A stretch of DNA of 6,077 bases from Nanobdellota archaeon (GTDB lineage Archaea > Nanobdellota > Nanobdellia > Woesearchaeales > JAUYGA01). The notes beneath the pieces were generated by a model. The model did not search any database and had not been told where the DNA came from. It saw only the letters and a program-made list of their open reading frames with translations. Every line of letters begins with the position of its first letter. Position 1 is the first letter of the stretch. Made by a program: the position numbers and the translations under genes. Location: NCBI GenBank assembly GCA_030690755.1, contig JAUYGA010000219.1:1-6077 (forward strand). Reading direction: 5' to 3'. Shown piece after piece: positions 1-5,190 of the stretch.

Positions 1-206
1 TTCTTGAATGGCTTATTGTGGGTCATGCCCATAGAATTCATTGCAAAAAGGATTCTTCGATGTACTGGCTTGAGTCCGTCACGAATATCAGGCAGAGCCC
101 GTCCTATGATTACAGACATAGCATAATCTATGTAAGAGGTCTTCATTTCCTCTTCAATTATCCTTGGAATGATTTTATCTGGTCTTTCCGGTTGTTCTTC
201 AGCCAT
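1..206 (-). CDS. gyrA: DNA gyrase subunit A, N-terminal 68 codons (cut by the window edge)
   Basis: This is the start of the breakage-reunion subunit of type IIA topoisomerase, which with GyrB introduces negative supercoils using ATP. The frame is open to the left edge. After a short charged leader it reads IIEEEMKTSYIDYAMSVIIG and then RALPDIRDGLKPVHRRIL, an almost uninterrupted match to the universally conserved GyrA N-terminus (in E. coli, IEEELKSSYLDYAMSVIVG, then RALPDVRDGLKPVHRRVL). The ATG at 206 is chosen because the family motif begins about 15 residues in and an in-frame stop (213-215) lies just upstream; no clear Shine-Dalgarno is visible. The catalytic tyrosine and the C-terminal pinwheel lie outside the window. 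ParC of topoisomerase IV shares this motif, so that alternative is not fully excluded. Most archaea rely on topoisomerase VI; archaeal gyrases are regarded as bacterial acquisitions. No gyrB lies directly upstream. Confidence 0.93.
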   Translation of the reverse strand, partial: MAEEQPERPDKIIPRIIEEEMKTSYIDYAMSVIIGRALPDIRDGLKPVHRRILFAMNSMGMTHNKPFK

Positions 207-287
207 TTTTGGTTATTTCAACACTTTTGAAGCGCAAAACTCAATATATTCTTCAAAATATTTTGTCTGTTCCACCAATCAGAAAAT

Positions 288-301
288 GGCCTCTGCAGGC
301 C
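288..301 (-). repeat. GC-rich hairpin in the gyrA leader
   Basis: On the minus strand GGCCT-GCAG-AGGCC gives a perfect 5-bp stem (288-292 with 297-301) closed by a four-base loop. It stands out in an AT-rich neighbourhood and lies about 80 bases before the gyrA start, inside the transcript if the TATA element at 363-371 is used. No T-tract follows, so it is not an intrinsic terminator. It may be an RNA structure, a protein site or chance. Confidence 0.4.
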
Positions 302-362
302 CTGTAGCGCCCTTTTTTGAGGGTTTTACAGATTCGGGATACCCTTTAGAAATACTGTTTTC

Positions 363-371
363 TTTATAAAA
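363..371 (-). promoter_or_regulatory. Candidate TATA box for gyrA
   Basis: The minus strand reads TTTTATAAA, matching the archaeal TATA consensus. Spacing of about 26 bases would put the transcript start near 341, giving gyrA a leader of roughly 135 bases. A closer AT-rich element (243-250, AATATATT on the minus strand) would give a leader of about 15 bases and is an alternative. The T-rich terminator just upstream supports independent transcription of gyrA. Confidence 0.4.
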
Positions 372-404
372 GTTGCTGTTTTAAAACCTCATTTTGTCGA
401 CGGT

Positions 405-420
405 AAAAAAGAAAGAAAAA
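405..420 (-). terminator. T-rich terminator after the phosphatase gene
   Basis: The minus strand reads TTTTTCTTTCTTTTTT about 23 bases after the phosphatase stop codon. Archaeal RNA polymerase terminates at such T-tracts without a stem-loop, and none is seen here. A second short T-run lies between the stop and this tract. The position between two genes that each have a promoter-like element fits termination. Confidence 0.55.
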
Positions 421-442
421 TGATTAAATGAAAATTTTTATT

Positions 443-1291
443 TTACTTGTGCTGCATTAATAATTGAATCATTTCTTCATGCAATGCAACATTTGCGCTG
501 CATACTAAACCATCGATAAATCCTGGCTTTTGAAACTCGATAGGTGAACCATCTTTTCTTGAAACTAATCCTCCTGCTTCAGATATGTTTAAGGTCATCC
601 CTATATCCCAGACATGCAAACTTTCTGATGTATTATTAACAAAACAATCATAGTCTCCTGATAATACGGCAGCCATCCTGCTTCCGGTCGCTAATCCAGA
701 AAATAATCTTTCTCCAAAATTAGATTGCATGAATTTCCAGTAGTCTGCATTCTCAGGTTTTTCCTTATCTCTGGCGCTGACAATCACTCGAGCATTTCGA
801 ATGCTTGCTGTTAGAGATAATTTTATTTTTGAATCATTTATAAACGAGCCTTCACCCTTAATTGCATAAAAAAGTTTATCATTAATAGGATCATAATTGA
901 CACTTACGACAGGAATGCCATTTTCTATGTATTGGCTCAGAACCATAAAACCAGGTTCTCTTTTTATGAATTTTTCTGTGCCATCCATCTCATCAAAAGA
1001 GATATATGTGCATCGTGTTGCTTGGCCGTTGTAGGTTTCTTCAAATATTAAGGGGATTCCTTTATGACATTCTTCACCAACTATTTGAGCTATAGCTCTG
1101 TGGCTGGCTAGGTCTGCTTCTGTGGTGTAATTGGTGGAAATTTCTTTTCTAGCTGTCTGATCTTGCACTTCTACGCCTTGCTTAGTGAAAATTCTGAAAT
1201 CATCTCTATCATGAACATCCATTATGGCTTTTCCGCCGGCGATAACCGCGTTTCTCAAAGCTAAATATATCTCTTGATGATTTTCTTTCAT
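443..1291 (-). CDS. Inositol monophosphatase-family phosphatase, CysQ-like
   Basis: This is a 282-residue member of the Mg-dependent, lithium-sensitive phosphatase superfamily (inositol monophosphatase, fructose-1,6-bisphosphatase, CysQ), probably cytoplasmic. Visible family motifs in order are TEAD (57-60), the metal-binding EE pair (84-85), DEMDGTEKFI (100-109) and WDIGMTL...EAGG (228-241), so the expected ligands E84, D100, D103 and D229 are all present. The segment DGTEKFIKREPGF and the following ENGIPVVSVNYDPINDKLFYA resemble CysQ, which hydrolyses 3'-phosphoadenosine 5'-phosphate, more than inositol monophosphatase; the substrate remains inferred. The usual proline in DP(I/L)DGT is replaced by glutamate. 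ATG 1291 is preferred: GGAG lies 10 bases upstream, a TATA-like element predicts transcription from about 1324, and the family block starts soon after. An alternative TTG start at 1324 would add 11 residues and be almost leaderless. The length is normal to slightly long for the family. Confidence 0.9.
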   Translation of the reverse strand: MKENHQEIYLALRNAVIAGGKAIMDVHDRDDFRIFTKQGVEVQDQTARKEISTNYTTEADLASHRAIAQIVGEECHKGIPLIFEETYNGQATRCTYISFDEMDGTEKFIKREPGFMVLSQYIENGIPVVSVNYDPINDKLFYAIKGEGSFINDSKIKLSLTASIRNARVIVSARDKEKPENADYWKFMQSNFGERLFSGLATGSRMAAVLSGDYDCFVNNTSESLHVWDIGMTLNISEAGGLVSRKDGSPIEFQKPGFIDGLVCSANVALHEEMIQLLMQHK

Positions 1292-1345
1292 TTTAATAAA
1301 ACTCCAGAACCTCTTTTTTATCAATATCGTTAAGAAAACAATCTG

Positions 1346-1354
1346 ATTTATAAA
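1346..1354 (-). promoter_or_regulatory. Candidate TATA box for the phosphatase gene
   Basis: The minus strand contains TTTATAAAT in the 76-base gap after the zinc-ribbon gene. Archaeal spacing predicts a transcript start near 1324, so the GGAG and the ATG at 1291 would follow on a leader of about 30 bases. This supports both a separate transcript for the phosphatase and the ATG start choice. The background is AT-rich, so chance matches are possible. Confidence 0.45.
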
Positions 1355-1367
1355 ATTATCTTGACAT

Positions 1368-1514
1368 TCAATTCAAAATATTCCTCAGAACTTTAAACGA
1401 ACGGCCGCAGTAAACGCATCTTTTTGACTTTCCGGCCAGGTCAGCTGTTGTTGATTGGTATTTCATTCTGTGTTTGCATTTTGGGCAGATTAGAAGCAGT
1501 TGTTTGTTTTCCAT
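1368..1514 (-). CDS. Small zinc-ribbon protein (48 residues)
   Basis: This short gene encodes a 48-residue, strongly basic protein with two knuckles, CPKC (residues 10-13) and CVYC (33-36), separated by 19 residues. That is the C-x2-C...C-x2-C layout of a single zinc ribbon, a fold used for nucleic-acid or protein binding. The spacer includes RMKYQSTTADLAGKSKR, and GRSFKVLR follows the second knuckle. The ATG at 1514 starts 45 bases after the scpB stop; a TATA-like element sits in that gap but no clear Shine-Dalgarno is seen, so the gene could be the last cistron of the scpB transcript or a nearly leaderless one. Its coding DNA is richer in GC than the flanks (for example around 1400-1440), which supports it being real. 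I do not recognise a named family; the role is unknown. Confidence 0.8.
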   Translation of the reverse strand: MENKQLLLICPKCKHRMKYQSTTADLAGKSKRCVYCGRSFKVLRNILN

Positions 1515-1546
1515 TTTATAGTTTATTTAGCAATCTGTTTATTTAT

Positions 1547-1555
1547 TATTTATAA
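1547..1555 (-). promoter_or_regulatory. Possible TATA box for the zinc-ribbon gene
   Basis: The minus strand reads TTATAAATA immediately after the scpB stop codon, about 35 bases before the zinc-ribbon ATG, which would give a leader of about 10 bases. The whole gap is almost pure A/T, so the match is weak evidence and cotranscription with scpB is equally plausible. Confidence 0.25.
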
Positions 1556-1559
1556 TTTA

Positions 1560-2459
1560 TTATTCTTCTGGCTTGGATATTTCTTCTGCAGTATCTGTGA
1601 TTGATTTCTTTTCATCTTCTAAGTCATTTTCTTTTTCTTCAGAAATAATTTTTTCCTCCGCATCATTGACGGATTCTATTGAAGAGTCTGGTGTTTCTGA
1701 TTCTTGTGATTGCAGCTCAGGCATGCTCATACTTACAGCATTATTTTCTGGCTGTTCAGAAGATGGAATTTTGTTCTGCGATATTTTTATATGCTTTGCA
1801 GCTTCTATGAGTTCTGAAGCAAGAGATGCTTTTGTGATATTCTTTTCAGGCTCAACAACCGGCAGCTGCCCTGTTAATTCTTTTGCATCAACTGCTTCTT
1901 TTGCAGCCTGTATCCTCAACTCCATCTCTTTCTTTTCCTGTTCAGGAAGGAGTTTGTCAAACATCTTGTGCGCATCTTCAACAGTTTTTAGGTCAAAATA
2001 ATCAAAGAATTTCTGCGTTAGTTTCAGTATATAAGTTCTGCCGTATTTCTCTTTTGATATAAAGCCGGAATCAACTAATTCATTTACATGGTCATATGCT
2101 TTGTTTGTCCTTATCTCAATGAGTTCAGACTGTCTCATCGGAGCTTTCCATGCAAGTATTGCGAGAGTTTCAAGAATTGTTTTAGAAAGTTCTGTATGAG
2201 GAACAATCTTTGATACTACATTTGAAAATCTCTCTCTTGTCGTCAATTTCCATAAATCGCCATCTTCAATAACCATCAGTGCATTCTGTTTCTCATCATA
2301 TTCCTGTTTCAGCAGATTAAGAGCCTCTTTTATTATTTCAGGATTCTGTCTGCATCTGCAAAGCTTTGATAATTCCTCTATATGAACTCTCTTCCCATAA
2401 GAAAACAGTATTGCTTCAACAGTCCTTACATAGTCCTGGGCTTTTGGCGCGCTAACCAT
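1560..2459 (-). CDS. scpB: Segregation and condensation protein ScpB with a long acidic tail
   Basis: ScpB is the winged-helix dimer that binds the kleisin ScpA and, with SMC, forms the condensin that compacts and segregates chromosomes. Residues about 10-80 form the first winged helix (VEAILFSYGKRVHIEELSKL is typical) and about 88-157 the second, with the signature LETLAILAWKAPMRQSELIE, then HVNELVDSGFISKEKYGRTY and the closing FFDYFDL. ScpB proteins usually end near 180-200 residues; this one has 299. After a helical stretch (about 160-195) comes a low-complexity tail whose last 60 residues contain 20 acidic residues and 10 serines, probably disordered. AGGTG (2471-2475) lies 11 bases before the ATG and supports the start. 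No scpA is adjacent in this window; an unrecognised 201-residue gene sits 64 bases upstream instead. Confidence 0.92.
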   Translation of the reverse strand: MVSAPKAQDYVRTVEAILFSYGKRVHIEELSKLCRCRQNPEIIKEALNLLKQEYDEKQNALMVIEDGDLWKLTTRERFSNVVSKIVPHTELSKTILETLAILAWKAPMRQSELIEIRTNKAYDHVNELVDSGFISKEKYGRTYILKLTQKFFDYFDLKTVEDAHKMFDKLLPEQEKKEMELRIQAAKEAVDAKELTGQLPVVEPEKNITKASLASELIEAAKHIKISQNKIPSSEQPENNAVSMSMPELQSQESETPDSSIESVNDAEEKIISEEKENDLEDEKKSITDTAEEISKPEE

Positions 2460-2470
2460 TATTTTTCTAA

Positions 2471-2475
2471 CACCT
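2471..2475 (-). promoter_or_regulatory. scpB: Shine-Dalgarno of scpB
   Basis: AGGTG on the minus strand, 11 bases before the scpB ATG, is the clearest ribosome-binding site in the window together with GGAG of the phosphatase gene. It fixes the scpB start and suggests internal translation initiation on a polycistronic message, since no obvious TATA box lies in the 64-base gap. Confidence 0.5.
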
Positions 2476-2523
2476 GTTTTTTAGCAGCTTATTTTGTTTG
2501 TAAAAGCCGCAAAACATCAATCA

Positions 2524-3129
2524 TCAATCCTGCAAAGCATATTTGCCAGCTTCTCTTTTGATTATCTTATCATCAACCATTGATTCTAAAAATATGAACA
2601 ATTCTTTTAAACCTATCCCTGCCTCATCAGACAGTTCTTCTAAAGATTTAGAGCCATTCTTCAATGCTGCTTTGATAAGTCTTCTGAGCATAGTTTCTAC
2701 TGATTTTGAAATCAGAGTGTTCTCAACAGAAGCATTCTTGTATCTCATATCTATATCATGCAGCCTTGCAAGCAGATCATTGATGAACCCTGAAAAATCA
2801 TTTCTTTTGTATTTTAAGTATTCTGGTTCGAGAATCTCTACAGATGAAGGCATATAATCAAAGCAAAGCCAGGCGAGTGTAGCAGGATCCTTAGCAATAA
2901 GCTCTAACTCGACAAATATGGAAAACAATTCCTGTTTTTCTCCTTGAGGTTCTGCTTCTGAAAATTCCTCTTTTATTACTGCAATGTTTTTCTCAGTTTC
3001 CTTGAGTTTAGTTACATACTGTTTTAGAGTTGATTCTACATGTTCTTTTGGCTTTCCAAGTATCTCTATTATTATTCGCGCATGTATCCAGCCGTCGCTT
3101 ATCTTTTCTTTTATTTCTTTAGCTTCCAT
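2524..3129 (-). CDS. Uncharacterised protein: ferredoxin/ACT-like half plus C-terminal winged helix
   Basis: I do not recognise a named family. The 201-residue soluble protein has no signal peptide or membrane segment. Residues 14-103 read as alternating strands and helices in the order beta-alpha-beta-beta-alpha-beta: ARIIIEILG, a long helix from PKEHVESTLKQ onwards, NIAVIKEEF, LFSIFVELELIA, the helix DPATLAWLCFDYM and SSVEILEPE. This suggests a ferredoxin- or ACT-like fold with a conserved-looking ILGKPKEHVE turn and MPSSVEILEPE end. A helical linker follows (about 110-140), then about 143-200 resemble a winged helix (LRRLIKAALKN, SLEELSDEAGIGLKELFIFL, IIKREAGKYAL). It sits directly upstream of scpB, where scpA is normally found, but it lacks the N-terminal (E/F)GPLDLLL motif of ScpA. 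A DNA-binding or SMC-ScpB partner role is only a guess. It ends at overlapping TGA codons. Confidence 0.82.
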   Translation of the reverse strand: MEAKEIKEKISDGWIHARIIIEILGKPKEHVESTLKQYVTKLKETEKNIAVIKEEFSEAEPQGEKQELFSIFVELELIAKDPATLAWLCFDYMPSSVEILEPEYLKYKRNDFSGFINDLLARLHDIDMRYKNASVENTLISKSVETMLRRLIKAALKNGSKSLEELSDEAGIGLKELFIFLESMVDDKIIKREAGKYALQD

Positions 3130-3157
3130 CTTGTATCATCTTACATTATCTTGTGTA
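3128..3157 (-). repeat. Three 10-bp-phased AAGAT repeats at the start of the unknown gene
   Basis: On the plus strand three consecutive 10-base units begin with ATCTT (3128-3137, 3138-3147, 3148-3157); on the minus strand this is AAGAT repeated at exact 10-base spacing, the last copy overlapping the start codon of the 201-residue gene. One helical turn between copies would place them on the same DNA face. The same bases take part in an inverted repeat. The array may be a regulator site, or a chance product of AT-rich DNA. Confidence 0.4.
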
Positions 3158-3159
3158 AG
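3140..3159 (-). promoter_or_regulatory. Inverted repeat between the surface-protein gene and the unknown gene
   Basis: CTTACA (3140-3145) and TGTAAG (3154-3159) form a perfect 6-bp inverted repeat around an 8-base centre, in the 37-base gap directly before the ATG at 3129. It could be an operator for a dimeric regulator or an RNA hairpin modulating translation of the downstream gene. No T-tract follows, so it is unlikely to terminate transcription. Confidence 0.35.
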
Positions 3160-3166
3160 TGTTGTT

Positions 3167-4996
3167 TCAATGTTTCTTCCAAAGCATCCAGGCAAGCATA
3201 ACGATAAGCCCGGGTATTATGAAATAGGAATAACTCGCAGCTTTTTCAACATTGGAGCTATATACTGCTGTGGAGTATTCTTTACCAAGCTGTGTTTTGT
3301 TTAAATTACTTTCGGTTGAAGTCGCTGCATCAATAACAAGCATATTTACATCCCCATTATTCAAAAAAGAAAGAGATTCTTCGGCAACTGAATTTAGTTC
3401 TTCTCGTGAAACAACCAAACTGCCATCATCATAACTGACGGAAAATAATTTATTTGCCAGATTATTTGATTCATTTAAACTAGTTTTCACATTATTTTGG
3501 CAAGCCTGAGAGATTATTGGCTTTTTTTCAGTAATGCCCAAACCCTCGATGACCAAAGTTATTTTTTGAGAACAATTCATTGCATTTGTCTGATTTTTCA
3601 TATTGAGCTCGACAAAGAATTCATTTTGAGAATACTTAGGATAGATGTTAGTCTTATATATGTCGCTGATTTTACGTGTTGTATTCTTTTCTAAAATGTC
3701 TATCCAGACATGCACTGCATTTTTTGACGTGTTCCCTTTATACACAGAAAAGTTCACATATGTTTTATTAGAAATAAACTTTTCAGAAATCATTGTTATT
3801 TTGCTCAATAATTCATGCATTTGCGATATAGGCGCAGTAATGACTAAATCATTTTCTAGATTACGATCATTATTTGTTTCTGAAGGATTATCAGAAACCT
3901 GCGTAGAATCAATGCCGGAATCAATATTATTTGAGTTGGATCTTATGATTATTATCTTTTCTGCTGTTTTTTTGGATGCGACATTATCGCAGTCTATCCA
4001 TTTTATCCTGTTTTTTATTATGTAAGTTTGCTGTTTTCCCGCTGTCCAGGATTTCTGATTGGTATTTGCGGTTGTTATCCTGTTTTTTGCAACTGTTCCG
4101 AAAATATCCTCTATCCAGTATTCTATCTCAAAATCATAGGCAGTATTTGCTGTATTTGCAGGACTTGCAGTATTTGAAAGAACATTAAAGAATTTAACTT
4201 TATTGTCTTCAAAAAAATCCTGCGCATATATGTTTATGGAAACATTACATTGACTATTGACAACCAAAGCTGTTTCATTCTGAGTGACATTTCCAGGATT
4301 AACAGTTGAATTAGTAATGGTTGTATTAACAATAGTCATGTTAGTTGATGAGGTATTCCCTATAGTATCATTATTGACTAAATCATTTGTAACATTAGAC
4401 AATGTATCATTCAAAACAACTGTTTCATTATCGACATCAACAAAAGGATAAACGCCAGGTGTTGGATTTTTTTCCTGCCATGAACCATCAATTAATTGAA
4501 GACTAAAACCATTTCCGTTTGCATAACCTGTCAAATTAGAATAGTCTAGGCCGGCAAGACTGCTTGTTGAATTTCTTATCGAAATGTATTCACCAGTGTT
4601 GCTTAAAGAAAAAGCGCTGTCTATCAAAAAAAGAGAAATATTGATATTATTTGTAATGTTATAATATGAAAATGCATCTAAATCCTGCGCTATAACATAA
4701 ACCCCGCATAAATAATTTCCATAATTGGCAGTGTAATTTTCATTGAAAACTAAATTATGATTGACATTATTCTCAAACAATTTTAATGATTCAATATCGG
4801 TTATTTGATTTGTCAAATTACAATCTTCTTGGGCAATCTCAATATATTCCCATCCATCATCAGTTCCGACAGAATCATACATTATCTCTGTTATTTGCAA
4901 GCCTAAAGCGGTCTGCGCTTTGATGAAAAACATGAAAAACATAGATAATGCCAAAACCAAAAACAACAGGGCTGAAGCTTTAGGTAATTTTTTCAT
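3167..4996 (-). CDS. Secreted, C-terminally anchored surface protein with a lamin-tail-like domain
   Basis: This 609-residue protein starts with a classic signal peptide: MKKLPKAS, a hydrophobic core (about residues 9-25) and likely cleavage near AQTALG. Residues about 35-181 look like a lamin-tail domain: LQITEIMYDSVGTDDGWEYI opens it, LSNTGEYISI and YANGNGFSLQL follow, and W...PTPGVYPF closes it. Residues 190-253 are an Asn/Thr-rich linker with 11 N-x-S/T sequons. A beta-rich segment with FEIEYWIEDIFGTVAKN follows (about 253-350), then a second beta-rich region (about 383-503). Near the C-terminus YFIIPGLIVMLAWMLW plus KKH forms one membrane anchor with a basic inner tail. The protein should sit outside the cell, held in the membrane; an adhesion or envelope role is inferred. 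The ATG at 5062 would add 22 residues ahead of the signal peptide and is less likely, but it could be used by a leaderless message. Confidence 0.85.
   Translation of the reverse strand: MKKLPKASALLFLVLALSMFFMFFIKAQTALGLQITEIMYDSVGTDDGWEYIEIAQEDCNLTNQITDIESLKLFENNVNHNLVFNENYTANYGNYLCGVYVIAQDLDAFSYYNITNNINISLFLIDSAFSLSNTGEYISIRNSTSSLAGLDYSNLTGYANGNGFSLQLIDGSWQEKNPTPGVYPFVDVDNETVVLNDTLSNVTNDLVNNDTIGNTSSTNMTIVNTTITNSTVNPGNVTQNETALVVNSQCNVSINIYAQDFFEDNKVKFFNVLSNTASPANTANTAYDFEIEYWIEDIFGTVAKNRITTANTNQKSWTAGKQQTYIIKNRIKWIDCDNVASKKTAEKIIIIRSNSNNIDSGIDSTQVSDNPSETNNDRNLENDLVITAPISQMHELLSKITMISEKFISNKTYVNFSVYKGNTSKNAVHVWIDILEKNTTRKISDIYKTNIYPKYSQNEFFVELNMKNQTNAMNCSQKITLVIEGLGITEKKPIISQACQNNVKTSLNESNNLANKLFSVSYDDGSLVVSREELNSVAEESLSFLNNGDVNMLVIDAATSTESNLNKTQLGKEYSTAVYSSNVEKAASYSYFIIPGLIVMLAWMLWKKH
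4140..4176 (-). repeat. Short degenerate repeat inside the surface-protein gene
   Basis: Variants of GCAGTATTTG occur three times in 37 bases, encoding the low-complexity stretch NTASPANTANTA at about residues 275-286 of the protein. This looks like local slippage expansion in a surface loop, just before the better conserved YWIEDIFG segment. Confidence 0.45.
4238..4429 (-). other. Sequon-dense linker coding segment
   Basis: Within the surface-protein gene this segment encodes 64 residues with 11 N-glycosylation sequons (NET, NDT, NVT, NDT, NTS, NMT, NTT, NST, NVT, NET, NVS), about one every six residues. It separates the lamin-tail-like domain from the beta-rich part and would form an extended, glycan-coated stalk if an AglB-type oligosaccharyltransferase is present in this organism. 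Confidence 0.8.
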
Positions 4997-5080
4997 AAAT
5001 AATTTTGAGTAAAAGAGATTAATATGCTTTATCAAAAAAAAACCGAAAGAATTCCATCGCATCCAGAAAAAAAATATTTG

Positions 5081-5090
5081 TATTATAAAC
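5081..5090 (-). promoter_or_regulatory. Candidate TATA box for the surface-protein gene
   Basis: The minus strand reads GTTTATAATA. Archaeal spacing predicts a start near 5060, leaving a leader of about 60 bases before the preferred ATG at 4996, or almost none before the ATG at 5062. A second AT-rich element (5112-5121, TTTTTAAATC on the minus strand) is an alternative that would start transcripts near 5090. Confidence 0.4.
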
Positions 5091-5136
5091 TATTCGTGAT
5101 TTTTCTGAAAAGATTTAAAAATTTCCAGATTCGTGT

Positions 5137-5161
5137 AAAAAACAACAACAGAAAAACAAAA
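5137..5161 (-). terminator. T-rich terminator after the radical SAM gene
   Basis: About 30 bases past the amrS stop the minus strand becomes T-rich, with runs TTTTG, TTTTTC and finally TTTTTT separated by TGTTGTTG. There is no stem-loop, which fits factor-independent archaeal termination. It precedes the candidate promoters of the surface-protein gene. Confidence 0.5.
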
Positions 5162-5190
5162 GCAGCTCCTCTAGAAACCAATTTCAATGC

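Larger units (their letters stand above)
207..442 (-). other. Leader region between the phosphatase gene and gyrA
   Basis: This 236-base stretch holds no complete ordinary gene. Reading towards gyrA it contains a T-rich tract right after the phosphatase stop (about 405-420), a TATA-like element (363-371), a short GC-rich hairpin (288-301) and a reading frame in phase with gyrA that is protein-like but interrupted by stops at 381-383, 279-281 and 213-215. The last segment could encode a 21-residue peptide starting at TTG 278 or GTG 275, with an AGAGG about 11 bases upstream of the TTG; its stop lies 6 bases before the gyrA ATG. Whether any of this is translated cannot be told from the sequence. 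I checked it for a tRNA and saw no T-arm consensus or acceptor pairing. Confidence 0.5.

Noticed and set aside
279..281. TGA in the gyrA leader frame as selenocysteine or a reassigned codon
   Set aside because: TGA serves as the normal stop of three genes in this window (zinc ribbon, 201-residue gene, surface protein) and tryptophan is written TGG; no start codon feeds the frame except one that hits an earlier TAA.
283..360. Possible tRNA in the GC-richer part of the gyrA leader
   Set aside because: No GGTTCGAAT-like T-arm, no acceptor stem pairing and no plausible anticodon arm on either strand.
443..1324. TTG start at 1324 for the phosphatase
   Set aside because: The ATG at 1291 has a GGAG ribosome-binding site and fits the predicted transcript start and family N-terminus better; the TTG would be at or next to the transcript start.
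1573..2001. Plus-strand open frame of 142 codons opposite scpB
   Set aside because: It is Ser/Phe/Cys-rich, which is the expected antisense image of the Glu/Ser/Lys-rich ScpB tail; the minus-strand frame has clear family motifs.
2524..3129. Calling the gene upstream of scpB scpA
   Set aside because: The N-terminal ScpA motif (F/E-G-P-L-D-L-L-L) and the usual middle region are absent, and the first half reads as an alpha/beta fold instead of a kleisin.
3645..4025. Plus-strand open frame of 126 codons opposite the surface-protein gene
   Set aside because: It is a hydrophobic antisense shadow of an Asn/Ile/Lys-rich gene with no recognisable domain and no start context.
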